From Larix sibirica (Eukaryota; Streptophyta; Pinopsida; Pinales; Pinaceae): 21,207 nucleotides of DNA. Positions 10,380-18,946 of this stretch are shown here, in pieces. The stretch covers positions 7,737-28,943 of the forward strand of contig NWUY0300018075.1 of NCBI GenBank assembly GCA_004151065.3. Direction: 5' to 3'. Under the pieces are notes generated by a model. The model saw only the letters and a list, made by a program, of their open reading frames with translations. It had not been told where the DNA came from and ran no database searches. The position numbers and the translations under genes were made by a program. The stretch's first letter is position 1. Each line of letters opens with the position of its first letter.

Positions 10380-10752
10380 CCCTATGATTAATATGCTAAA
10401 TAAAGGATTGATGTGGCGCGACCAATTCATGAATGGATTGCAACTATCATGAGATAACTACCCACGGACGGTACTCTAAACCAAGTAAACCTTTAGATCG
10501 GTTGACTAGACATGATTGGTCGATATTGGTCATTTAACCTAAAATCGGCTATCGACCAGCTGCCCATTGGTTTCTAATGGGAAACGATGGTTGGATCGTT
10601 TGGTAAGGATTTTTCCTTTCCATGGTCATCGACATTGAACTATTGGTAGTCTGGGTTGTTACTATGGATATGATTTTTGGGTTCGTCCTAAAGAATGTAT
10701 TTTTTCTCTTCTCATGAATAGAAATATATGATTTTTTTCTTGAAAAAAAAAA
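10380..10752 (+). mobile_element. Possible LINE 3' tail ending in poly(A)
   Basis: The end of this stretch is pyrimidine-rich sequence (TATTTTTTCTCTTCTC, then ATGATTTTTTTCTTG) closing on ten A residues at 10743-10752. That resembles the 3' untranslated end of plant L1 elements and lies in the right order and orientation after the ORF1/ORF2 relic. I could not find a target-site duplication, and the left boundary is a guess. If correct, the LINE has lost its reverse-transcriptase region internally. Confidence 0.4.
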
Positions 10753-12011
10753 GGCTATAACAAGAAAGTTAATTAAACTTAGTTGGTTCCACCAGGTCAG
10801 TTGTTTCAAAGTAAATGACGCAAATTATGATGACTTGGATCCATGTAGTGGATTTGATATTGATCATTGACTACTACAGAGGGACTTAGAACGGTCCTTA
10901 ACTATTATTGAATACCAATGATTATAATTTCCATGAATATTTTAACCTTGTATCCAACAACTAATATTATTGAATCCTCTTGAATTTAAATTAATTTAAA
11001 CTGAATCTGAATATAACTCTGAATTCATAAAATTTTGACTTATTTCTATTCTAAATTGGATTTTAAATATGGTTATAGTCTAATATGTCTCGATCATGTC
11101 AAGGAAGGAACGTTATGTATAACGTCAAATTCCAGGCCTAACGTGGAGTTAGTTAATTGGAATACTCCATAACCTAGTAACTTAAGCTAGCATGGAGTCA
11201 TTTGATCGCATACTCCATAACCGAGTAACTTAAAATTACTAGTATTAAATTATCATTGGGATATTGACCATCTGTAAGGAGTGGAGATGTCAATCCACCA
11301 TATTGTCTAACTAATAGAGACTGTATGTGATTCTGGTGTAACTTGACTATTTTTAACTTCTTTTAATATAGTGGAAACCTGTCTATAATACTTCACTCTC
11401 TGAGATAATTTTTCTTAGCAACCAATTAGCTATATTATTGTAACAGTCTATAAGAGGTTCAGTCAGGTGCATATTACACATATGCACGTAATATTTTTGT
11501 TAATATGTTTATTTGAAACTGGGTTCTTAGTTATTATACCTTTTCAATGAGTCCGTTTGTAATTAAAATTTGTTCAGTCGCACATGTTCACATGCTTCAT
11601 GGATAATTTTTTTGTATTATCAGTGTTTTGGTTCCACAAGATTAGAGGTCGGGGATGAATGTGCCTTGTATATTAGAAACTTTTGTAATATTTGAGGGAT
11701 CATTATTTCCCTCCATGACCCTAAATATATTATATAAAAAATTAATAAGAGTGTCTAGTCTACCGGTTCTACAATTTGTCCAAAACATTTTTTTATGATT
11801 TAAATTAGTAATCATCCTAGTACCTAAACACATATATTATTATTATCAATATCATGTCTATATCATTCAGGGTAGTTGCAATGGCCATATGCTTAATAAT
11901 TTGGTGCTGCTCTTAATAATGTGATTACCTATTAAAGAAGTCTGCGTAACCCATTAATGAAAACCGCGAAAATTAAAGTCTAATTTATATTAAATTTAAT
12001 CTAAATTATAA
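10753..12011. other. Non-coding interior of the LTR element
   Basis: No reading frame with recognisable content. The stretch contains a 7-bp-stem inverted repeat ACGTTAT-GT-ATAACGT at 11110-11125 and a 48-bp tandem duplication (11144-11240). The rest is AT-rich sequence. Confidence 0.45.
11144..11240. repeat. 48-bp tandem duplication with internal hairpin
   Basis: The 24-bp segment at 11162-11185 (ATACTCCATAACC..GTAACTTAA) recurs at 11210-11233 with one mismatch. In both copies TGGAGT (11144 and 11193) precedes ACTCCA by about 14 bases, so each unit can form a 6-bp-stem hairpin. The sequence between the arms has diverged while the arms are unchanged. Confidence 0.75.
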
Positions 12012-12216
12012 GAGTATACATAGAAGGGACGATCGACCTTTCCTATATAAATAAGTATACGTAGAAGGGATGGTCTAAATTTTTTGTATCACTGAGTATA
12101 CCTAGAAGGGACGAACAAGCTTTTCTTTATTAATGAGTATACGTAGAAGGGATGGGCGACCTTATCTGTATTACTAAGTATACATAGAAGGGACAACTGA
12201 CACATCCTCCAATATA
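12012..12216. repeat. 41-bp tandem repeat, five copies
   Basis: Five units begin at 12012, 12053, 12094, 12135 and 12176, each exactly 41 bp after the last. The conserved core is GTATAC(A/G)TAGAAGGGA (copy 3 has CCTAG in place of CGTAG), followed by a variable, T-rich spacer. The exact spacing with no indel contrasts with the base changes in the spacer half of each unit. The array lies inside the LTR element and encodes nothing recognisable. Confidence 0.92.
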
Positions 12217-12681
12217 TAAATCCCATCGATAGTTTGGAGACAATTATCTTACCACAAACTTCCAATTGATTAATCAGCCGAACCATCCTCCATGACATAA
12301 TTTTTGTATAAGAGTTAGACGAAGAATCCTCAACCATAGTGTTCTCAAGCATCAAAACTAATCGGATATTTCTGTGAGAACTGTCTCAACAAAAATATTT
12401 GATAAAGATCTTTTACTGACGATTATATGTAGGTGAACATGAGCAAATATTATTGTGCATCTTTAAGCAAATTCAATCATACAACAATGCAATAGAAGTT
12501 CAATCACATAAATTAACATCCATGTGATAACGGAGTTGTTGGCTACGTCTCTATGCCCACTACAACTTGCGAACTGATCCATTAATATGATGAATAAAAT
12601 GCATGAAAGCTGATTACATCATAAATGGACTTCACCTGCAAGAATTCAACTTCTCGTTGTCTGGACTACATAACAAGTGTA
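12217..12681. other. Non-coding stretch between repeat arrays
   Basis: No gene or clear repeat was seen. The minus-strand frame 12089-12355 partly reads through the 41-bp array and is not credible as a gene. Confidence 0.4.
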
Positions 12682-12887
12682 TTTGAAAATCCACAATCTC
12701 TTGAAGACACTTCGCATTTGTTCTTCGGACCAAGAATGTCGAAAAACAACACCTGTATCAATATGCAACCTGTATCTATTTCCGTTGCACAAAAACTATC
12801 TCTGAAAATCCACAATCCCCTTCAAGTCCTTCACCTTTGTTCTTCAGATGGAGAATGTCAAAGGCTAACACTTGCATCAGTGCATGG
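12682..12887. repeat. Tandem duplication of about 87 bp, offset 119 bp
   Basis: The segments 12682-12768 and 12801-12887 are clearly related. They share TGAAAATCCACAATC, then TTTGTTCTTC, GAATGTC and AACAC.TG.ATCA in the same order, with many point differences and no obvious indel. The open frame at 12625-12897 owes its length to this duplication and is not supported as a gene. Confidence 0.85.
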
Positions 12888-13011
12888 TTATAGCTAATAA
12901 TCACATTACCATATCTATAGAATCTATGAAAGTTCACACTTGCCCCATTATTTCCCAAAGAGCTTCTAAAACTCAGACAAGTTTACAAAGTTGTCAAATG
13001 TGAGCTTTAGA

Positions 13012-13255
13012 TAAAATGACACCTCTCACAAATATGTGGCTACAATCCCATTACAATATGACAACATCCATAAAGTTGCCAAAAAGGTCTTAGGAAAATA
13101 ATGCCTCTCACAAATATGTGGCTATAAGATCCATTACAGTATGGAAACATTCATACAAATTTTCTCAACATAGGATATAGGAAAGATAATGCCTCTCACA
13201 ACAAGTGGCTACAAACCTATTACAATCATGGCAACATCATTTCAAGTTACAATGC
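13012..13255. repeat. Degenerate tandem repeat, three copies, about 82-88 bp
   Basis: The word CCTCTCACA begins at 13022, 13104 and 13192. Each is preceded by an AT-rich AATG/AATAATG motif and followed by AA.ATGTGGCTA or ACAAGTGGCTA, then ATTACAAT/ATTACAGT and AACAT. A fainter fourth trace may continue to about 13320. The copies have drifted and differ in length, unlike the 41-bp array. Confidence 0.8.
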
Positions 13256-14229
13256 AAAATAACTTGCACTAGTGGTAGAATTCTATGATCGCAAAACCGC
13301 TACAACATTGTGCACATGGCCAATTAAATAGATTAAAATGCCATAAAATTCCTTAATGGATAGACACTATGGTCTCATCACCCCACTCTCAAATATGCAT
13401 ACATATGGAATCATACGATACAATGGGTTACTAATATTATAAATCAATACCCATCCAAAGGAATTAAGATGGCGCATCATCTAAAACAAAAGGGCATAAT
13501 TAAACCTTTACCAAAGTTTTGACCCACTCCATAAGATGCACTTGGTCCTTCCATGCCCTCGGCTTCCTCTCGTGGCTTCAGCCTTGGCCCCAATGGCCTG
13601 CTTCAATTGATTGGGACTTTACATTGAATGAATTGATCTCTTGGAACGATTGTGGGAGTGCTTATATAGCACCATGGCGTGATAACTAATCCCCCTTTTT
13701 TGCCAACAAACATAAACATGGCCTAAAAATAAGACCACACATTAATGTTCTATAGCATTAGGTTGGAACTACCATTTTAACTATGGCATAAAGTTTTAAA
13801 CCCACCAACATCGTGACATCCATGGCATACCTTAAGAAATGCACCCACCTTGCCACAAACATGTGGGATTCCATAATATAATATATGGTTATAATAACCA
13901 TAGCACTCCCTTTTGGCATAAAATCCAAATTGAAAGCATGAAATCCGTTGGCATGATTTGGCATTTAATGTACATTTGTGCCATATGATAAAATCGTGGC
14001 ATAAACTTGGCATGTGGTTATAAAAAAACACCTCAATATTGGTAACATAATGAAAACCATACTCCAATCTTAGGTAATAATGTCCCGTATGTTAAGCCTT
14101 AAAATACGTAATAATTGTTATTATTATTGTGGCACGAGGTGCCAGAAAAAGGTTCTTTAAGGACCTAGAGACATTATTATTACTATGTTGTCAATAATTA
14201 ATTAATGAAAACATCTAACACACCAGAGA
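13256..14229. other. Non-coding interior of the LTR element
   Basis: Two overlapping minus-strand frames (13758-13964 and 13777-14067) show no domain. The plus strand is rich in TTGGCAT/ATGGCATAAA words. TATA-like TTATATAGC lies near 13662-13670. A perfect 6-bp-stem hairpin TGGCAC-GAG-GTGCCA is at 14130-14144. Nothing here supports a gene. Confidence 0.4.
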
Positions 14230-14809
14230 CCATAAAAAAGTATAGAAAGCCTAGATCCCCAAGGTGATGGGAATGGGGACATTCTTAGCGCTTTAGAACT
14301 TGTTTGGTTGATGTTGGGCATGGCCCGAGTAGGCACAATTTTGATAAGGATATAGCTTTGGGAGCTGCGCAGCTTTTGGGCTGTGAAGTTTGAAGACACG
14401 ATTTTGAGAAATGAGCAGCTCGGAGTACAGATGTAGTTTTGACGTAGTAGTGCAGGTGCGCAGGGCCTGCGCAACAGCTACTTTTGGTAAAGAAGTATAG
14501 AAAAGGGTCGAGCTCAGTAAGCAACCTATTTTGGGTAAGAAGCAGAATGAAGGAGAAGGGAAAATGATCTGTAAAAGGGAGTGGCGGCAAGCGGTTAAGA
14601 ATCTAGGCCACTAACTCGATGATGGCAGGTAGGCTAAAGGGACGGAAAGTGACATGCCATGATGCAGTGCAACCGTTTTGGGGTGACTACGGCTGTCAGA
14701 AGGCCGTTAGAGCCGTGTGTGGGCCAGTCAGGCGGCCAAAGCAGGTGGAGTGACCTGGTGACGATGACAGGCAAAGTGGCGGGTATCCGCACCAATTTTG
14801 GGAACCTTA
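14230..14809. other. GC-rich, palindrome-dense block before the 3' LTR
   Basis: The block is markedly more GC-rich than the rest of the element. It contains GGGC-ATG-GCCC (about 14317-14327), AGCTGCGCAGCT (14363-14374, perfect) and TGCGCAGG-G-CCTGCGCA (14457-14473, perfect arms). Open frames on the minus strand (14202-14474, 14285-14590) overlap each other and lack domains. No polypurine tract stands before the LTR; the last base before it is N. The block may be a separate inserted sequence or be misjoined here. Confidence 0.45.
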
Positions 14810-14810
14810 N

Positions 14811-15049
14811 ATTTATATGTAAAATAATAAAATAAATAATAATATAACTATAAATAATAATAATATTGTTTTATTATTGAAAGGGTGCTTTGTAAGGATG
14901 TGACTTTATGCAAGAGTCACTACGAAGCTTATATAATCTAGGCCCTTCTTATTGTAATACATCATTCATCTTTTATTTAATATCATATTTACATATTTAT
15001 ACACTTTTGTATATCTATTAGTATAAGCTTCCACAGCTTAAGCGCTACA
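14811..15049 (+). repeat. 3' LTR, missing its first 13 bases
   Basis: Position 14811 aligns with 4640 in the 5' LTR and the two remain collinear to their CA ends. The first 13 bases (TGTTATGAATGAA) are absent, and the N at 14810 takes their place. A TATA-like TTATATAAT is at 14929-14937. The right end is directly followed by the CAATA duplication. Confidence 0.92.
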
Positions 15050-15054
15050 CAATA
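15050..15054. repeat. Target-site duplication CAATA (right copy)
   Basis: Identical to 4622-4626 and directly adjacent to the 3' LTR end. Because the minus-strand reading frame passes through one copy of CAATA and on into the left flank, the pair marks a true insertion site. Confidence 0.9.
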
Positions 15055-17841
15055 GCGGTGATGGCTAGCTCCAATTCATCCTATACTACCTCAAAATGGT
15101 CTCGATGTTAGATGATCTCTTCTGTTATTTTTCCCCACAAAACTTTCTTGCATCCTTTTAGGAGACCCTCTCCTTGCAACTCTATTCCTAGCTTGTAGAC
15201 TTTTTTCTTTAATTCATCTCTCTCATTCTTCAAATCATTAATAAGCTTATTCTTCGCATTTATCTCATATTCAAACTCCTTTATCTTGCTATCCTTCTTC
15301 TCTAACTTCTCTATTAGGGCATCCTTTTCCATGTCTTCAGTTGTTTGTTCTATTGAGGCCTGCTTATCTTGGTCCTTTGAAGCTCGCTTTGCTTCTTCCA
15401 TGGCTTGAGGGATCTCTTGAGCTAGTGAAGATGTTATTTGGAGGTTTGTTTGAGTGGACATGGAAGTCTGATTCAATTTCATTGCTGAGATTTGCAACTC
15501 CAAGTCATCCACCTTCTTCATGTATTCTTTTATTTAGGATTTCTACTATTTCATGTTCTCATTGACTTTGTCTCTTTCATCTTGCAATTTTATCATCTAT
15601 GGGGTCTAGACATGCTTTATGTCAGGTACATTCATCCTTTTCTTTAGGTGTGCAATTTCATTGTCTTTCTGATGTAAGAGAGACTGTGCATGATAAGTCT
15701 CGACTGGATTAACCCCCAATGCCACAATTTTACTCTCTAGATCCTTGGTGGTGATTTGTTTGGATTTGAAAACTACCTTTTATGCTCTCAGCATCTTTAT
15801 ATCCATCTTTTGTAGTGTTATTCTCAACTTCTTCTCGTTTTTTGAGGACTACAACACATCTTTGCACAACAAATCATTGAACTGTCTATGGAAGTCAACC
15901 TTGTCCAAGGGGATAAATTGTCCAAATTCTACTTTATACTCTTATGCTTTCCAATCATCAAATGACTTTGGTAAAGGGAATTTTGGTTCTAAGAGGGTCA
16001 TTCTAAGGGTATTTTCCTTATGATCAACCACTGTTAACAATCTCTTCTCTCTTGGATCTACCTTTCCTTTGATATATTTCATTGTATCCATACTCTACTT
16101 TCTTATATCTACATATTTAGTATGTAGTGTCGCCTGCACTTGTGCTGGGCCTGCAAAAGGGGATCCTTGTTGCATCTGAGGTGTATGAAACACCAATGAA
16201 GGGTAGTGTATCATTGTAAGAGGTTGCATTTTTTTACTGGTTGGTCTTTTATCTAGTAATTCCTCTAACTCACTTGGCAACTCCTCAGTTTTTTCATGCT
16301 CAATAATGGTTTGTGCCCCTTCAACTTCTGCTTCAGTTCTGGCCTTCTTGCTCAATGGATTTATCTCAGCTTTATCCATATCCATATATTCCTATGTTTC
16401 TTCGGCTAACCTTTTAGCCCCTATAAGTAACACTCCAATGTTCTGATCTAGAATACTGCTCTGGGTTGCCTGGACTTGCTCCCAAGTCACTAAATTTTCT
16501 ATCATACCCTAGTTAAGGCAAGGCATGCAACTAAATGCAAAGTTCTTATTTTTAATCCTTTTCTTGGAGATGACCTGGTGTGGATCATAGGTCCATCTCT
16601 CTGCCTTCTATATATTCAATTGCTTCAACATATTTTCCACATAAGATAGGGCACCTCTACTTTTTAACAAGAATGGTCCCACCTCTTTGGGTAGCCTAAA
16701 TGTAATAGGGTGCTTGTACTTGACAAAGTGCACATGATCATAGGGGAATCCCTGTCTGATTTATTCCATGGAAAATATCCTTGAGGTCAGAAATGCAAGT
16801 AGCTTATAAGGCTCTTCTTCAAATCCATACACTCTCAAAATAGTGTATTGTTCATATAAAAACCAGTCTCCGACTCTAGCATCTAGACTAAGTTGCAGAA
16901 GTTCTTGATACATAGGGAAAACCATTTGTGGAGATATATCATGAAAGAGAAAGTATGTTATTTCCATAAACTTGCCTATAAACTCCTGAAAGTTCTGATT
17001 TCCTATCTTCCTAAGGAGTAAGTTTGTCCATGTGTAGACATGCAATTGATTCCCTACTTGGTCTCTAACCTTCAATTCCAGATCTTTAAAATGTGCAAAG
17101 TTTTGATATAAAAACATGAAAAATAGGTATGATGGATACCTAAATTGATCAAGAGTAGGGATTTTGGCTAGCTGATTGTGAATTACCTCATCCATATGCT
17201 TACAAAGGTCAAATGTGGGGGGCATAACCCATGCTATTGGAGTTAGGAGAGTCAGAAATCCTAATATGGCTTCATCTAGGGATTTATCATCATCATATCT
17301 TAGTATTATGCAGATCGGAGTCATGTCCCTTTTTTAGTGTTCTGAGAAATTAACGGTTACATATGGAGGGGGGTTGGTTGGTACTGGTATGCCTTCCTTC
17401 AGGTGTTGGACTAGGAAGTGATTCCTTTGAGTAGGTTTCAAGGCTTGGTATGAAAAATAAATGGCTTCATCATCCAAAGTTTGCAATGCTGATAAGTCTA
17501 TAAAACACAACATCTTGTCTAGGGAATCTCCAAATATGATGAACAGGGGTTTGGATTGGTCTAGGGATAATATAACTCTCATATCCGATGAATAACGGAT
17601 AAATCACTAGCTTTTGAATTCAATGAAGTGTACTTCTTGAGGACATACAGTGCAATCTAAATTGGTCTCCGACAAATGGAAAGGGCCTTGACTTATGGTA
17701 GCATTGGCTTTGGCTTCAACAAAATTTTGTGGAGATCAGAGGAGGTCATGATAATGTCAAATACATCTTCCCCATGGTTGTATAAGTGCTCTTCATTGAG
17801 CTCTTGGGCTTTGGGGGATTGGATTTGGATGAAGATTCCAT
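15050..17841 (-). pseudogene. N-terminal and central part of a split unknown pseudogene
   Basis: A minus-strand ATG at 17839-17841 (MESSSKSNPPKP) starts a decayed gene. After N-terminal frameshifts, one frame runs from 17582 to 15050 without any shift but with about 15 in-frame stops. In order it has a globular, aromatic-rich region (about 17580-16600; DQFRYPSYLFFMFLYQNFAHF lies in it), a charged Glu/Lys linker with a KKAR-type basic patch (about 16385-16095), and a long coiled coil (about 15640-15120; LIEKLEKKDSKIKEFEYEI). The chain then continues at 4621 across the LTR element. No protease, polymerase or zinc-knuckle motif is visible. I do not recognise the family. Its decay and setting suggest an ORF of another transposon rather than a host gene. 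Confidence 0.65.
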
Positions 17842-18068
17842 AGGAGAAAGTTATTGTTTATTGGTATGTGTAAAGAAAACAAAAGAGGTAAAACAAAGTT
17901 ACCTAGTGGGTAAATGAGTCACTGGTGGATAACTCCTTGTACTAATGAGCAGAATGAACCTATTTTTTGGATTTCTTTCACTTTAACAATTTGAAAATTT
18001 TAATTGGGACCGATGGCATAGATTTATTGGATGAATTTTGGATGACATCATCTGGGTCCACCTGACAT
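17842..18068. other. Region upstream of the minus-strand pseudogene
   Basis: This should hold the promoter or 5' flank of the pseudogene. No TATA box at a convincing distance, LTR end or primer-binding site was found, so the source element's 5' end remains undefined. Confidence 0.35.
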
Positions 18069-18365
18069 GTGGCATTGTCTCATTTTCGCATGTGGGTGAC
18101 ACTTCTTATTCCTCTTTCACCGTGGGAGTTCGTCGTTAGCTTGTGTAGTCATAGGAGAAATATTCCTTTGGTATATCTAGGCGATAATAGCTCAAGATTA
18201 AGAGGGTTTTCCAAACTCATCTCGGGGATCCGTTATCAATCAAAACTTTCCACATGTCCTAGCGGTTTTGGGCCAACGTCTCGTCGAGGAAAATTTATCT
18301 TCCTTTCATCTTTTTTATTTGCTATTCTTCAACATCGTAGATCGGATGATCCTTGGTCATATTAG
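18069..18365 (+). pseudogene. Possible LINE reverse-transcriptase C-terminal fragment
   Basis: The translation contains IPLVYLGDN followed about 35 residues later by SRRGKFIFLSSFLFAI. This recalls the plant LINE order of a PL.YLG motif, then LS.AGR..LI.SVL. The spacing fits, and a nearby frame gives FWA-like residues at the expected Trp, so a frameshift is likely. Nothing of the catalytic core is present. This is a weak match judged by eye, and the fragment could be unrelated. It is not joined to the LINE that starts at 18947. Confidence 0.4.
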
Positions 18366-18946
18366 CTCATTAGTGCTCTAGCACCTTTACCCCCCGAGCG
18401 CTTGGTCTTGGATCCTAATCCCTTGACCCTCTTTGTATTAGTGCCCAATATATATTCTTTAGCTTTGGTTCTTCGACCCTTAGTCCCCGTGCTAATCCCC
18501 TTGGTCTTTTTCAGGTGCTTTTGTAGCACCTTTAACATGTGTTTAACATGTGTTTGAGCACTTAAGGGCTTATAGCATGTATGTTTGACCCTTTTGTGAA
18601 TTTTTCTCCTGCCTTTTATTTAGAATTTGGAACTCTGAGAAAATTTCAAGCCTGGGACATTTTGAGTGTTAACATAAGGTAGAAAAAATGTATAATTAGA
18701 TAATTGATACACTATTTATTCAACCATATTTAACATCCTATCAACACTATTAAAAATAGAATATGCCAAAATACATACTTGCTGGTTTCTCTTGGTTTCG
18801 AGAATAATTTATTCTCCACCGATCAAGGCCAATCACATGAAAGTGGAAGCTCATTTTTCTCTACCCTCATATCAAAATGAATTCCCCATGACTAGTATAT
18901 ATACTATAAAATAATTGAATTAACATACTATAATAACACTTAGAAA
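18366..18946. other. Non-coding stretch with short hairpins and an 11-bp repeat
   Basis: No gene. It holds GTGCT-CT-AGCAC (18373-18384), the perfect 7-bp-stem hairpin AGGTGCT-TTTGT-AGCACCT (18513-18531), and TTTAACATGTG twice in tandem (18531-18541, 18542-18552). Both hairpins are followed by CTTTA(A)C, so they may be two copies of one small repeat. The right-hand part would hold the 5' UTR of the following LINE. Confidence 0.5.

Larger units (their letters stand above)
4627..15049 (+). mobile_element. Large LTR retrotransposon lacking visible pol (LARD-like)
   Basis: The element is bounded by two LTRs in the same orientation and flanked by CAATA duplications. A primer-binding site for initiator tRNA-Met follows the 5' LTR, so the element reads on the plus strand. 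The interior has one decayed unknown ORF (4916-6249) and about 8.5 kb of LINE relic plus non-coding repeats. I see no gag zinc knuckle, protease, integrase, LTR-type reverse transcriptase or RNase H, so it would have been non-autonomous unless those parts were lost. By eye the LTRs differ at about ten positions in their last 165 bases, plus indels in the AT-rich first third, so the insertion is old. The internal length should be treated with caution because of the N at 14810. Confidence 0.9.

Noticed and set aside
10743-10752. Ten-A run as proof of a LINE end
   Set aside because: Kept only as a low-confidence tail: no target-site duplication was found and short A-runs are common here.
12012-12216. 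CRISPR-like array
   Set aside because: Regular spacing resembles a CRISPR array, but the whole 41-bp unit is related, including the spacer half; there are no cas genes and the setting is a plant LTR element.
12625-12897. 90-codon plus-strand open frame
   Set aside because: It spans the two copies of the 119-bp-offset duplication, and the copies do not preserve a common protein.
13758-14067. Two overlapping Cys/His-rich minus-strand frames
   Set aside because: The His, Cys and Met content comes from recurrent GGCAT/ATGCC words; there is no regular metal-binding spacing and both frames overlap.
14130-14144. Hairpin as a transcription terminator
   Set aside because: A 6-bp stem with no following U-run in a plant nuclear setting has no terminator meaning.
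14202-14590. Overlapping minus-strand frames of 90 and 101 codons
   Set aside because: Open only because the block is GC-rich; they overlap in different frames and show no domain.
15341-16023. Plus-strand open frames (15341-15565, 15745-16023)
   Set aside because: They are antisense to the coiled-coil part of the minus-strand pseudogene.
15050-17582. Reassigned stop codons (variant genetic code)
   Set aside because: Long frames with in-frame stops and few indels could suggest readthrough, but TAA, TAG and TGA all occur, domains have lost key residues, and the protein families are plant transposon types. Decay explains this better.
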